Under the pieces are notes generated by a model. The model was not told the origin of the DNA. It did no database searches and saw nothing but the letters and a program-made list of their open reading frames with translations. From Burkholderiales bacterium RIFCSPHIGHO2_12_FULL_61_11 (lineage in GTDB: Bacteria > Pseudomonadota > Gammaproteobacteria > Burkholderiales > Burkholderiaceae_C), in assembly GCA_001770785.1 (NCBI GenBank), contig MERZ01000333.1:7351-27428 (forward strand): a DNA stretch of 20,078 nt, given 5' to 3'. The translations under genes and the position numbers were made by a program. Position 1 is the stretch's first letter. Every line of letters begins with the position of its first letter. Positions 1 through 8,053 of the stretch are shown here, piece by piece.

Positions 1-11
1 CGGCGCCGACA

Positions 12-455
12 TTGGAATGGACTCACCTGCGAAAACTCCCACTCCTCGCCGCCCTGCTCTGCAGCTTTGCCACTGCGCAGGCGGCAGGACCTTCACCTGC
101 CACGCCGTCGCAGCCGCACCCCATCATTGGAAGCTGGACCTGGACGCTGCCGGGAAAATCCTGTGCAGAAACCTATAAATACCGCGCCAATGGCACGCGG
201 ACGGGCATCAGCGGCGAGGAAACCACGTTGAGCGAGTATGAAATCTCGCCTATTCCCGGTTTGCTGGGTTTTTACCGGGTCGTCGAAACCGTCACCGAAT
301 CCAACGGCAAGCGCGACTGCTCGGGCGACCTGCATGAGGCGTCCGGCGAGAAGGTGACCCGCTTCGTTCAGTTCAGCCCCAAGCTGGAACAGCTGATCGT
401 CTGCAAAGCGGAGTCGCTGCAGGCCTGTTTCGGGCCCTTGAAGCGGGCGCCGTAG
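12..455 (+). CDS. Small secreted protein of unknown function, 5' end uncertain
   Basis: This is the only plus-strand gene. It begins with a signal-peptide-like stretch (LRKLPLLAALLCSFATAQAA, roughly residues 6-25): a basic start, a hydrophobic core and small residues before a likely cleavage after AQAA. The mature part is about 120 residues, starts with IIGSWTWTLPGKSC and carries four cysteines (the CAE, DCSG, VCKAE and ACFG segments), which could form disulfides in the periplasm. The 'GSW' opening resembles small lipocalin-like or DUF proteins, but I do not recognise a specific family. The start given is a TTG at position 12; the frame stays open to the window edge, so the true start may lie outside. 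It ends about 60 bp from the convergent cobC phosphatase gene and is not part of the cobalamin operon. Confidence 0.7.
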   Translation: MEWTHLRKLPLLAALLCSFATAQAAGPSPATPSQPHPIIGSWTWTLPGKSCAETYKYRANGTRTGISGEETTLSEYEISPIPGLLGFYRVVETVTESNGKRDCSGDLHEASGEKVTRFVQFSPKLEQLIVCKAESLQACFGPLKRAP

Positions 456-480
456 TAGCCTTCAACGTTTCAAACCTGCT

Positions 481-504
481 GGCGCCGAATCGTTGGTTGG
501 CGCC
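481..504. terminator. Possible hairpin between convergent genes
   Basis: The 60-bp gap between the converging plus-strand gene and cobC contains two copies of the self-complementary hexamer GGCGCC, 12 bases apart, which can pair into a short hairpin on either strand. No T-run follows on either side, so this is at best a weak bidirectional terminator. Its only support is its position. Confidence 0.25.
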
Positions 505-515
505 TGATGAAGGTT

Positions 516-1064
516 TCACCCAAGCTGCATTTGCTGCCACTGCCCGAAACCGGGCACATCAACAGGCCACTGGTCTGCCCGCTCGATATGAGTTGTGCCT
601 TGCGCCAGCAGGGACAAGCCCCGGATGACGCCCGCGTGAGTGATCCAGACGGCCTCATCAGCCTGTTGCGCTGTATCAGCCAATACTGCGGCAACGCGTT
701 TCAGCACTTCATTGACGCTCTCGCGGCCACCAAAGCGCCAGGTGCCGAATTGGGCCGTCCATTTATCAAAGGCGGATTGCGCAATGGCGTCCCAGCGCTG
801 CCCCTCCCAGCAGCCGAAGTCCATCTCGGTCAGGCGCGCATCGCGCACGGGCATCAGGTCGGGCCTGAGTTCTTGCAGGCAAAGCGCAAGCTGCTCGCAG
901 CGTTGCAGCGGCGAGGTTCGCACGCAAACCCCTTGCGGCAGCACCGCGGCCAGCGCGCGTGCGCAGGCCAGGGTGTCCGCCTGATCGGCCGGCACATTGC
1001 TCGCCCCGTAGCAGAGCCCGGAATCAATCAGGGGACGCGCGTGGCGCACCAGCCAGAGCTTCAT
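516..1064 (-). CDS. cobC: Alpha-ribazole phosphatase (histidine phosphatase family)
   Basis: This 182-residue protein belongs to the phosphoglycerate-mutase-like histidine phosphatases. The motif LVRHARP at residues 5-11 supplies the phospho-accepting His8 and its Arg7. LTEMDFGCWEG (78-88) supplies the acidic residue, probably Glu80, and WITHAGVIRG (140-149) supplies the second catalytic His143. In cobalamin synthesis the family removes the 5'-phosphate from alpha-ribazole phosphate or from adenosylcobalamin phosphate. The frame is open far upstream, but the ATG at 1064 is chosen because it puts RHA at the N-terminus and overlaps the cobS stop as ATGA. It is the last gene of the cobalamin operon. 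The length is slightly short compared with the roughly 200-residue enterobacterial CobC. The symbol follows Salmonella usage, not Pseudomonas usage, where cobC is the decarboxylase. Confidence 0.9.
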   Translation of the reverse strand: MKLWLVRHARPLIDSGLCYGASNVPADQADTLACARALAAVLPQGVCVRTSPLQRCEQLALCLQELRPDLMPVRDARLTEMDFGCWEGQRWDAIAQSAFDKWTAQFGTWRFGGRESVNEVLKRVAAVLADTAQQADEAVWITHAGVIRGLSLLAQGTTHIERADQWPVDVPGFGQWQQMQLG

Positions 1065-1858
1065 GCTGACAGGGCCAAGCCGAAGTAAAATGCAACTTCG
1101 CACACCTGCTGCGTGGCCCCCAAACAGTCGCCAGTGAACCCTTGCAGCCGACGCGCGAACAGTCGCCACATCCAGAGCCAGGCCAGCCCGGCGGTGATCA
1201 GAGGGGCCACTAAAACAACGACGCCATACAGCCATGTCACAAGGGCCAGAAGAATCAAAAACCACACGACGCCGGCCAACAGGCCAGCCAGACTGATCTG
1301 GTCGGCCAACGGTTTGGACTTGGACGTTGCACTGTCGCCCACATAAGGCAGAACCCTGATGAGCAGTAGCGGCAGAGTGCGCGAAACCACATGCGCGGCC
1401 AGCAGCCCGACGCATGCCAGTTGGCTATCCATGTCGCCCAACAGCGCCAGCAGGGATACCTTGGCCAGCAAAACCAGAACCAGCGCCAGCACGCCAAATG
1501 CGCCGACCCGTGAGTCCTTCATGATCTCCATCGCCCGGCTGCGCTCATGCGTCCCGCCCAAACCGTCAGCCACGTCTGCCAGACCGTCTTCATGAAATGC
1601 GCCGGTCAGTAGCACCGTGAACACAGTGCTTAGCACCGCCGCCACCAGCGAGGCGCCTGGGGTATCGGGCAGCAGCAACTGCACCCCCGCGAAAAGCAGC
1701 GCCGCCAACAAACCAACCAGCCAGCCGACGCCGGGAAAGTGGGCGGCACTGGCACGCAGCATGGCGGGGCTGTATCCTACCCATGCAGCCAGGCGCCCCG
1801 TCACTGGAATGCGGGTGAAGAACTGCAGCGCAAGCAAATAATGCCGGATGAAGTTCAT
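1061..1858 (-). CDS. cobS: Adenosylcobinamide-GDP ribazoletransferase (cobalamin synthase)
   Basis: This integral membrane enzyme joins adenosylcobinamide-GDP to alpha-ribazole or its phosphate, the final assembly step of adenosylcobalamin. The protein has many hydrophobic segments, for example VGWLVGLLAALLFAGVQLLL near the N-terminus, VLALVLVLLAKVSLLALLG mid-protein and ILLALVTWLYGVVVLVAPLI near the C-terminus. The family signature HEDGLADVADGLGG lies around residues 89-102 and KDSRVGAFG around 114-122; the acidic residues are expected to bind Mg2+. The ATG at 1858 gives 265 residues and overlaps the cobT stop as ATGA. A TTG two codons upstream (1864) is an alternative start. The 3' end also overlaps cobC by 4 nt, so cobT, cobS and cobC are probably translationally coupled. 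Confidence 0.94.
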   Translation of the reverse strand: MNFIRHYLLALQFFTRIPVTGRLAAWVGYSPAMLRASAAHFPGVGWLVGLLAALLFAGVQLLLPDTPGASLVAAVLSTVFTVLLTGAFHEDGLADVADGLGGTHERSRAMEIMKDSRVGAFGVLALVLVLLAKVSLLALLGDMDSQLACVGLLAAHVVSRTLPLLLIRVLPYVGDSATSKSKPLADQISLAGLLAGVVWFLILLALVTWLYGVVVLVAPLITAGLAWLWMWRLFARRLQGFTGDCLGATQQVCEVAFYFGLALSA

Positions 1859-2913
1859 CGGCAAGCGTCTTGGCGCGCTGATTTTTCCGCCACCCCGGCC
1901 GACTCGAAACTCGCCATCTCGCGCAGCACGGCGCAGGCAGACAGCAGAAGCGGCCAGGCCAGCGCAGCGCCTGAACCCTCACCAAGGCGCAACCCCAGGT
2001 CGAGCAGCGGCTGCGCGCCCAGATGCGCCAGCATGAGCGCATGGCCGCGTTCGCCAGAACGATGGGCAAACACGCAGCGCTGCATCACCTGCGGCGCCAG
2101 TGCTTGCGCGACGAGCACGGCCGAACTGGCAATGAAGCCGTCCACAACGATGATGCGACGCTCGTGTGCGGCCTGAAGAACGGCACCCACCATGGTGGCG
2201 ATTTCGAAGCCGCCAAAAGCGGCGAGCACTTCCAGGGGTTCGCTGACGTCAGCGTGCCTGAGCAACACCTCTCGCAGCACGGTGACCTTGCGCGCCACCG
2301 CTGCGTCATCCAACCCGGTTCCCGCACCCGTGCAGTCGGTAATGGCCAAGCCGGCCAGACGGGCCAGCAACAGCGAAGCCGCCGACGTGTTGCCAATCCC
2401 CATTTCGCCAAGCAGTAGCGCGTTGCCAGGCAAAGCCTTGACAATGTCCTGTCCGTTGACCAGGGCTTGATCGCATTGGGAGGCCGTCATGGCCGGGCCA
2501 GTGCAGGCATCGGCAGTGCCGGGCGCGATCTTGCGGACAAGCAAACCGTCGCGCGGCGCAAAATCGTGGCACACGCCGCAATCCACCACCGTGAGGGCCA
2601 GGCCGTACTGGCGCGCGAGCACGCTCACGCAGGCGCCGCCGGCGAGGAAGTTCTCCACCATCTGCCAGGTCACATCGGCGGGATAAGCCGATACCCCGCG
2701 CGCAGTCAGCCCGTGGTCGCCGGCAAACACCACCATCTGCGGCGCACGCAACTCAGGCGTCTCGCTGCCCAGAATCACGCCCAACTGGAGTGCCAGGGCC
2801 TCAAGACGTCCAAGCGATCCCAACGGCTTGGTCTTGTTGTCCAGCTTGTGCTGCAGGCGTTGGGCGAGCGCGGTATCGGACAGATCGGTAATAGAAGAAA
2901 TATTGAAGTTCAT
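1855..2913 (-). CDS. cobT: Nicotinate-nucleotide--dimethylbenzimidazole phosphoribosyltransferase
   Basis: CobT transfers phosphoribose from nicotinate mononucleotide to 5,6-dimethylbenzimidazole, giving alpha-ribazole 5'-phosphate for the lower ligand. The 352-residue length matches the family. Visible signatures are KPLGSLGRLE (29-38), VVFAGDHGLTARGVSAYP (61-78), GEMGIGNTSAAS (169-180) and LRLGEGSGAALAWP (308-321); Glu312 in the last motif corresponds to the catalytic glutamate near the C-terminus of the Salmonella enzyme. The ATG at 2913 sits 50 bp after cobQ, without a strong Shine-Dalgarno sequence, so translation initiation may be weak. The 3' end overlaps cobS by 4 nt. The protein has a short C-terminal tail (about residues 338-352) after the conserved part. 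Confidence 0.95.
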   Translation of the reverse strand: MNFNISSITDLSDTALAQRLQHKLDNKTKPLGSLGRLEALALQLGVILGSETPELRAPQMVVFAGDHGLTARGVSAYPADVTWQMVENFLAGGACVSVLARQYGLALTVVDCGVCHDFAPRDGLLVRKIAPGTADACTGPAMTASQCDQALVNGQDIVKALPGNALLLGEMGIGNTSAASLLLARLAGLAITDCTGAGTGLDDAAVARKVTVLREVLLRHADVSEPLEVLAAFGGFEIATMVGAVLQAAHERRIIVVDGFIASSAVLVAQALAPQVMQRCVFAHRSGERGHALMLAHLGAQPLLDLGLRLGEGSGAALAWPLLLSACAVLREMASFESAGVAEKSARQDACR

Positions 2914-2963
2914 GGTGATGGTGTGGTTTGTCTTGCGGTGAAAAAATGGCGGACTGAAAATTT

Positions 2964-4427
2964 CTACGGTAAGGCAACAGGTTGGATCAAGGATTGCAGC
3001 ACGCCGCGCTCAAAGTGCCGCTCGATGTAGTCGGCCAAGCCGTCAAACACGGAGTCGAGCGTGGGCGTGGCCGCGCCAAACAGGGCCTGCAGCACGCCGG
3101 GGTCTTCAAACAGGCCATGCAAATACAGGCCCAGCACGTTGCCGGCGGCGTTTTGCCAGGCCAGGCCTTGGGGCATGACCGGGTAAGCGATGTCGCCCGC
3201 GGCGGCCATGGCTGAGTGGGGTGATGTTTGGCCGTGGTGGATTTCATAGCCCTGCACAGCAACACCCGACAAGCTGGCCCACGGCCCGCGCACGGATGCA
3301 AACACGGCGTGCTTGTGCTGCACGGTTTTGGCTTCATCAAACACGGTGACTAGGGGCAGCAGCCCCAGGCCGGGGCCGTTGCCGTCAATGCCGTGCGGGT
3401 CAATCAGGGCTTCGCCCAGCATTTGCAGGCCGCCGCAAATGCCCAGCACCGCGCCGCCCTTGCCCGCGTGGTCGGCAATGGCCTGGTCCAGCCCCCGCGC
3501 GCGCAGCCAGGCCAGGTCGCCGCTGGTGTGTTTGGAACCGGGCAGGATGATCCAGTCCGCGCCCGCCAATTCAGATGGGCTGCGCACCCATTTCAGGCGC
3601 ACGCCGGGCACGTTTTTAAGCGGCTGGAATTCATCGAGGTTGCTGATGCGCGGGTAGGCAATCACGGCTACGGTTTTGGTGACTGCACCCGCTGACACGC
3701 TGCGATCGTCAAAAACGCCGTCTTCTTCCGGCAGGCCGTGCTGCCACCACATCGGCAGCGTGGCCACGGTCGGCACGCCGGTCAGGTCTTGCAGCATTTG
3801 CGGGCCGGGGGCGAGCAGGCTGGCATCGCCCCTGAACTTGTTGAGCACAAAGCCCTTGATCAGCTTGCGCTCGGCTTCGTCGAGCATGGCCCAGGTGCCG
3901 TACAGGTGGGCAAACGCGCCTCCCCGATCGATGTCAGTCACCAGCAGACACGCCGCGTTGCAGTGCAACGCCACGCGCATGTTGACGATGTCGCTGTCAT
4001 GCAAGTTGATCTCCGCAGGTGAACCCGCGCCTTCGATCACCACCACGTCGTTGTCTTGCAGCAGCTCGTCAAGCGCCTGCGCCACCACGGGCCAGACCGA
4101 CGCGCTGCGGCCGCGCCATTCCATGCGCGAGAGTTCGGCGTTGACCTGGCCCATCAGCACGACCTGGCTCTGCGTGTCTTTTTCGGGTTTGAGCAGCAGC
4201 GGATTCATGCGCACCTCGGGCACCGCGCGCGCGGCCAGCGCCTGAAAATATTGGGCGCTGCCGATTTCGCCACCGGCGACGACCCTGGCGTTATTGCTCA
4301 TGTTTTGCGCCTTGAAGGGCGCGACCTTGAGCCCTTGTCGGGCATAGTAGCGGCACAGCGCGGTGGTGAGCCAGCTCTTGCCAGCACCGCTGGTGGTGCC
4401 CAGCACCATCACGCATTTGGCGGTCAT
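2964..4427 (-). CDS. cobQ: Cobyric acid synthase (glutamine-hydrolysing)
   Basis: CobQ (CbiP) amidates the b, d, e and g carboxylates of adenosylcobyrinic acid a,c-diamide, using ATP and glutamine. The 487-residue protein has the two expected halves. The N-terminal synthetase domain has the P-loop [11 protein letters not shown] (10-20), KAQNMSNN (39-46), [13 protein letters not shown] (130-142) and [15 protein letters not shown] (163-177). The C-terminal class I glutamine amidotransferase domain has [11 protein letters not shown] (295-305), the nucleophile elbow [11 protein letters not shown] with Cys331, and GYEIHHGQT with His397. It starts at an ATG 12 bp after the stop of the antitoxin-like gene fused to cobD and is followed by cobT. 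All key residues are present. Confidence 0.96.
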   Translation of the reverse strand: MTAKCVMVLGTTSGAGKSWLTTALCRYYARQGLKVAPFKAQNMSNNARVVAGGEIGSAQYFQALAARAVPEVRMNPLLLKPEKDTQSQVVLMGQVNAELSRMEWRGRSASVWPVVAQALDELLQDNDVVVIEGAGSPAEINLHDSDIVNMRVALHCNAACLLVTDIDRGGAFAHLYGTWAMLDEAERKLIKGFVLNKFRGDASLLAPGPQMLQDLTGVPTVATLPMWWQHGLPEEDGVFDDRSVSAGAVTKTVAVIAYPRISNLDEFQPLKNVPGVRLKWVRSPSELAGADWIILPGSKHTSGDLAWLRARGLDQAIADHAGKGGAVLGICGGLQMLGEALIDPHGIDGNGPGLGLLPLVTVFDEAKTVQHKHAVFASVRGPWASLSGVAVQGYEIHHGQTSPHSAMAAAGDIAYPVMPQGLAWQNAAGNVLGLYLHGLFEDPGVLQALFGAATPTLDSVFDGLADYIERHFERGVLQSLIQPVALP

Positions 4428-4439
4428 GTCAAAAACCCC

Positions 4440-4721
4440 TCATGGTTTTTTATTTCTTGTTTTCACTAAGGTGTCTATATCCGAAGAAAGCGCATCCCCA
4501 GCCTGCGCTGGCACATCAGGCACCAGTTTCAAGAACTGCTCAAAGTCCTCGCGCTTGCCTAAGGCGGCTTCACGGCGCAGGTAGTCCAAAGTCTGAAACG
4601 AGGCCATCTTTTCGGCAGCGGCGCTGGCAATAAATTGGTTAACGGAAATGCCATCTTTGCGGGCCAGAAGCTTGATGCTTTCATGTACCGAGTTGGGTAG
4701 GCGAATGGTGAGTGCGGTCAT
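4440..4721 (-). CDS. Ribbon-helix-helix (HicB/CopG-like) antitoxin-type protein, internal start
   Basis: Starting from an ATG inside the fused frame gives a 93-residue protein beginning MTALTIRLPNSVHESIKLLA. The short beta-strand (ALTIRLP) followed by two helices, with KDGISVNQFIASAAAEKM, is the pattern of Arc/CopG-type ribbon-helix-helix DNA-binding proteins, often labelled HicB-family antitoxins. The start has a good Shine-Dalgarno sequence, so the gene looks able to be translated alone. The C-terminal half (about 45-93) would be the toxin-binding or oligomerisation part. No toxin gene adjoins it: the next gene is cobQ, 12 bp downstream. It therefore looks like an orphan antitoxin inserted between cobD and cobQ. 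Whether it represses this operon cannot be seen. Confidence 0.65.
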   Translation of the reverse strand: MTALTIRLPNSVHESIKLLARKDGISVNQFIASAAAEKMASFQTLDYLRREAALGKREDFEQFLKLVPDVPAQAGDALSSDIDTLVKTRNKKP

Positions 4722-5738
4722 GGTCACTTCTCCTTCAAAATTTGTAAAAACTGGGCTGGGCCCGGTTTGCAAGGCAATTTTTAGTGCGTCCTGCGCCACT
4801 GGCGGCTGCACGCTAAGCCGGAAATGCCCCGGCAGGCCAAACGATGTTGTGTCGCGCAGCTTGATGCCCGCTGTACGCAAACGATTCAAGTCCAGCGCTT
4901 GCCCCGGTCGAGCGCAGAAAAAATTAGTGCCGCTGGGCAAGCAGGTCCAGCCCAAGGCTTGCAGTAGCGCGATCTGCCGGGCCTTCCATGCCCGCAGCGT
5001 TTGCAGGCTCTCGGTCAGCCAGGCCTGCACCTCGGGCTGCACCCACGACTGCAACAAGGCCACGCCATGCGCGCCGACTGGCCACGAAGGGCACAACTGC
5101 TCCAGCGCGGCGACCGCTTTCTCTGCACCCAAGGGCGCAATCGCGTAGCCGGCGCGCACGCCCGTCAGGCCTAGCGCCTTGTTGGGGGTCCAGAGTTGCC
5201 AGATCGTTTGAAATTGCGCATCGGTCAGTGCCAGCGCGCCGTTGAGTCGCAACGGCTCGTAGGCACGGTCGAGCACGACCGTGGCCGTTGCCCCAAGCTC
5301 ATCAACCAGGTCACCCAGCCTGGCCTGCGTCGCGCCCAGCGGACTGGAGGGCTCGCAAGCCCACATCAATTGCGCGTCATCAGGCTGGTTGGTTGGGGCC
5401 AAACCCCAAGCCTGTGCGGCCTGCGCATAGTCACCATAGCTGTGCGGCGGCAGGCACACCTGGCGCCCGCCCTGCTGCGCCACCCAGGCGGTGATGCGAA
5501 AAATGAATTCGCTGGCACTGCCCGCCAGCAGCACGCGCTGCACCTCCACGCCATGAAAAGCGGCCAACTGGGCGCGCAGTGCGGCATAGCTGGCATCGGG
5601 GTAATGACGGGCATCTGCTTGCTGCACGGCAGCCAAGGCCACAGGGCACGGACCACAGGCATTGCTGTTGGTGGAGAAATCAAAACGTGGCACACCCAGT
5701 GCGTCGGGGCCGCCGTGAATGCGCTGCGGTGACGTCAT
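4440..5738 (-). CDS. cobD: L-threonine-O-3-phosphate decarboxylase fused in frame to an RHH antitoxin-like domain
   Basis: The first ~325 residues form a class I/II PLP-dependent aminotransferase-fold enzyme of the CobD (Salmonella)/CobC (Pseudomonas) type. It makes aminopropanol phosphate for the cobalamin nucleotide loop. Visible features are FSTNSNACGP (21-30), AGSASEFIFRI (72-82), VVLDRAYEPL (154-163) with PLP-binding Asp157, TPNKALGLTGVRAGY (184-198) with Schiff-base Lys187, and FRLSVQPP (306-313) with carboxylate-binding Arg307. Normal family members end soon after this point. Here no stop occurs: a short linker (about 324-339) runs into a 93-residue ribbon-helix-helix protein starting at Met340. 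The 5' end overlaps cbiB as ATGA. The product could be a 432-residue fusion, or two proteins if initiation at 4721 is efficient. The enzyme call is secure; the functional meaning of the fusion is not. Confidence 0.85.
   Translation of the reverse strand: MTSPQRIHGGPDALGVPRFDFSTNSNACGPCPVALAAVQQADARHYPDASYAALRAQLAAFHGVEVQRVLLAGSASEFIFRITAWVAQQGGRQVCLPPHSYGDYAQAAQAWGLAPTNQPDDAQLMWACEPSSPLGATQARLGDLVDELGATATVVLDRAYEPLRLNGALALTDAQFQTIWQLWTPNKALGLTGVRAGYAIAPLGAEKAVAALEQLCPSWPVGAHGVALLQSWVQPEVQAWLTESLQTLRAWKARQIALLQALGWTCLPSGTNFFCARPGQALDLNRLRTAGIKLRDTTSFGLPGHFRLSVQPPVAQDALKIALQTGPSPVFTNFEGEVTMTALTIRLPNSVHESIKLLARKDGISVNQFIASAAAEKMASFQTLDYLRREAALGKREDFEQFLKLVPDVPAQAGDALSSDIDTLVKTRNKKP
4730..4736 (-). 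promoter_or_regulatory. Ribosome binding site for the internal RHH start
   Basis: On the minus strand, GAAGGAG lies 8 nt before the ATG at 4721. This near-perfect Shine-Dalgarno sequence sits inside the cobD reading frame and is the main reason to think the RHH protein was once, and may still be, an independent gene. The flanking bases are AT-rich compared with the surrounding cob genes. Confidence 0.7.
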
Positions 5739-6808
5739 AAGATCCCTCCAGTTGCTACAACAACAAGAGCTGCTTGCGCAATAAAAACGAGGGCTACAAC
5801 CACTTTTGAAGCATAGACCAGAGCGCGCTGCGTGTCATGCGTTTGCGGCGCCCGCCCCGCCGCATTGAGCACATAGACGCCCGGTTTGTGCAGACACACG
5901 CCCACGCCCAGTGCCATGGCTGCCATGGGCCAGCCGCTGTTGGGCGACGGCGTGCGACTGGCCTCAAGGCGCAGGCGCGCCACGAAGGACGCTGCGACAG
6001 GCCTGTCCTGATCTGCGGCTAAGGATTCTGGGCGAACGCTTGAATTTGTCCGAGGCCGACACAACAAGGCCAGCAGCAAAGCGGTAAGGCGCGCCGGCAA
6101 CCACGACAATACATCGTCCGCCCGCGCCGCCCATTTGCCCGCCCATTCCCAGTTCTGGCCGTTGCGCATACCGTGGTAGCCCCACATGGCGTCGGCGGTA
6201 TTGGCAAAGCGGTAGAGTGCCGCGCCCGGCAGGCCCAGCAGCACAAACCAAAAGATCGGGGCCACCACCGAATCGTTGAGGTTTTCCGCCAGCGACTCAA
6301 TCGCACTCTCGCGTACCTGGGTCTCGGTCAAATGGGTCACATCGCGGCTGACCAGCCAGCTCAGACGTTCGCGTCCGGCAGCCAGCGAGCCACCTTGCAC
6401 GGGGGATAAAGCGGCTTCCACCGCCAACACCTCGCTACGCAACATCGCCCAAGACAGCATCGGCTTGAGCGCCAGGCCCAGCAGCAGCGCCGCGAGCACG
6501 CCGCCCGGAATTGGCCCCAGCGCGTCTGGCAGGGCCAGCAAACCTTTTTGCAACGCCCAGGATGCTACACAAACAATAGCTACTCCCACAGACCACGAAA
6601 TGGCTCCAAGGATAAAAGCCTTGTAATCAGAGCCATGGTTCAGCGCCTGGCGGGTGAAGCGCTGCAGGTGGCGCCCAGCCCAGCCCAAGTAGTTCCCCAT
6701 CCACACCACCGGATGCCAGCGTGCCGCAGGCTCGCCTGCACACCAGTCGATGCCGAACGCCAGCAAGATAGCCGCGGCAAAAATAAGTGCATCCAATTCA
6801 AGACTCAT
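5735..6808 (-). CDS. cbiB: Adenosylcobinamide-phosphate synthase
   Basis: CbiB (CobD in Pseudomonas naming) attaches aminopropanol phosphate to adenosylcobyric acid in the inner membrane. The 357-residue protein starts with a transmembrane segment, followed by HPVVWMGNYLGWAGR (about 32-46). The family block RDVTHLTETQVRESAIESLA and NDSVVAPIFWFVLLGLPGAA follow, with FANTADAMWGY and SRTPSPNSGWPMAAMALGVG further on. There are several hydrophobic helices and a last one (VVVALVFIAQAALVVVATGG) at the C-terminus. It starts at an ATG overlapping the jetD stop by 4 nt and ends in a 4-nt overlap with cobD. It is thus the first cobalamin gene and is apparently coupled to a defence gene. A hydrophilic stretch before SRTPSPN (CRPRTNSSVRPES and onward) looks like a small lineage-specific insertion. 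Confidence 0.93.
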   Translation of the reverse strand: MSLELDALIFAAAILLAFGIDWCAGEPAARWHPVVWMGNYLGWAGRHLQRFTRQALNHGSDYKAFILGAISWSVGVAIVCVASWALQKGLLALPDALGPIPGGVLAALLLGLALKPMLSWAMLRSEVLAVEAALSPVQGGSLAAGRERLSWLVSRDVTHLTETQVRESAIESLAENLNDSVVAPIFWFVLLGLPGAALYRFANTADAMWGYHGMRNGQNWEWAGKWAARADDVLSWLPARLTALLLALLCRPRTNSSVRPESLAADQDRPVAASFVARLRLEASRTPSPNSGWPMAAMALGVGVCLHKPGVYVLNAAGRAPQTHDTQRALVYASKVVVALVFIAQAALVVVATGGIL

Positions 6809-8025
6809 GTCGCGTCATCCAGCAGCGAAACGGCTGGCAAGGCTGCCAACGCCTGCTGCAGCCAGCCAAAGCCAATGCGCTCCTGCTCCAACCGCAGGCG
6901 CGCACGCAGCCGGTTGTCGCGCAGTTCATCAAACAGCGCACCTTCCTCAACTGTGAGCCGTGGCAAGTCGCGCAGCAGGGGTTGCGGCTCTTCGCCCCAT
7001 TGCGTGGCATGGGCCAGCAAGGTGGTGCGATCCATCAGCAACGAGTGGACGTGGGGCAGCTGGGCACGCAGTTGGTCCAGGATGGCAAAGCCGTGGGTGT
7101 CAATGTCGCCCCAGTAATAAAGGCTGCGTTGTTGCAGCCACCGGGCACCTGCCAGCACCTCGAAGCCATAACCCGCGCCAAAGATCACCATGCTGCCCGC
7201 CAGCGGCGGAAAGGCCAAAAAGTTGACCTCGTTTTCGGTGATGAACACCCGGCTGACGGGGAGGTCAAGCCGCTCAAAAGCCGCCTGGGTCACGCCGATG
7301 TCCTGCTCGCAGGCATCGGGCAGCAGCGCCACACGCGGGTCCAGCAAGCGAAAGCGGATGCGCAGGGGCTTGTCCTTGAAGCCGTAGCGCCGGCAAAACT
7401 GGCTGGCCCCGCTGGCGCTGGCGTCAATGGCATCCAAGGGCAAGGCCAGGTCCAGCAGTTCCGAGAGCACGCCCCGGTACGCCTCAATGAACTTGCTGTC
7501 CACCCCGGCCAGGTCCACCTGTCGCAGATAGATGCCGGGGCGCGGATGCGCCAGCAGCCACAAGACAACGTTCAGCAGGCGCGGCCAGACATCAGCCAAG
7601 GCCAGCGCGTTCAAGGGCCGCTTTTCCAGCCACGGCAACAAGGCCGGGTGCTGTTCGCGGGTCAGTTGCACCAGGCTGGCAAAGCGCTTGGCCTCTTTTT
7701 GCTTGCCAATCAAGGCCAGCGCGTCATCCAGCCTGTCGAGCCAGACCTCGTCCGGCACGGCGTTGCTGCCCAGCACGCGATGGCGGAACTCGCGCATGAC
7801 GATGCGATAGCGCGGCGCACTGTGCGGGGGCGAGTTGCGCCGTAAATCCGTCATCCACGCCCGCACCTCGTCGAAGCGTTCAGTCAGCTCGGTCGATGTC
7901 GGCCCCAGCAGCCGCAAGCGCCGGGGCAACATTGCTTCGCACTGGACGCACGGGCGCAGCAAGTCCCCCTTGTCCCACAACTTTTGCACCTGCGCACGCA
8001 GGTCAGCCGCGCTGGTCCAGCTCAC
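6805..8025 (-). CDS. jetD: Wadjet system nuclease subunit JetD (DUF3322/DUF2220, Toprim)
   Basis: JetD is the Toprim-fold, topoisomerase VI-like nuclease of the Wadjet SMC system, which cleaves circular plasmid DNA after loop extrusion by JetABC. The 406-residue length fits. The N-terminal DUF3322-like part (about 1-190) is followed by the DUF2220/Toprim part. That part has VFITENEVNFLAFP (260-273), with acidic residues Glu264/Glu266, and YYWGDIDTHGFAILDQL (303-319), with the Toprim DxD pair Asp307/Asp309. The start is a GTG at 8025 with an AAGAGG Shine-Dalgarno sequence 5 nt upstream (8031-8036). In ordinary Wadjet loci jetD directly follows jetC; here jetC ends at 19570, 11.5 kb away, with a restriction island between. 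It begins 28 bp after rhuM and its stop overlaps cbiB as ATGA. The active-site residues are intact, so it could still work in trans. Confidence 0.92.
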   Translation of the reverse strand: MSWTSAADLRAQVQKLWDKGDLLRPCVQCEAMLPRRLRLLGPTSTELTERFDEVRAWMTDLRRNSPPHSAPRYRIVMREFRHRVLGSNAVPDEVWLDRLDDALALIGKQKEAKRFASLVQLTREQHPALLPWLEKRPLNALALADVWPRLLNVVLWLLAHPRPGIYLRQVDLAGVDSKFIEAYRGVLSELLDLALPLDAIDASASGASQFCRRYGFKDKPLRIRFRLLDPRVALLPDACEQDIGVTQAAFERLDLPVSRVFITENEVNFLAFPPLAGSMVIFGAGYGFEVLAGARWLQQRSLYYWGDIDTHGFAILDQLRAQLPHVHSLLMDRTTLLAHATQWGEEPQPLLRDLPRLTVEEGALFDELRDNRLRARLRLEQERIGFGWLQQALAALPAVSLLDDAT

Positions 8026-8036
8026 GCGGGCCTCTT
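8015..8036 (-). repeat. Left copy of island-flanking direct repeat (jetC/jetD junction)
   Basis: These 22 bp cover the jetD start codon and its Shine-Dalgarno sequence and match 19563-19584 at 20 positions, with the first 15 bp (GTCCAGCTCACGCGG, plus strand) identical. Read on the minus strand the repeat is what would be expected at a jetC stop/jetD start overlap (GCGTGAGC). It resembles an attachment-site half left by integration. Confidence 0.75.
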
Positions 8037-8053
8037 ACTCGACCGGAAATCCA

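Noticed and set aside
516..1415. A longer 299-residue version of the cobC phosphatase starting at 1415
   Set aside because: The extra 117 residues overlap cobS out of frame and have no family match; the RHA motif belongs at the N-terminus, and the ATG at 1064 overlaps the cobS stop as ATGA.
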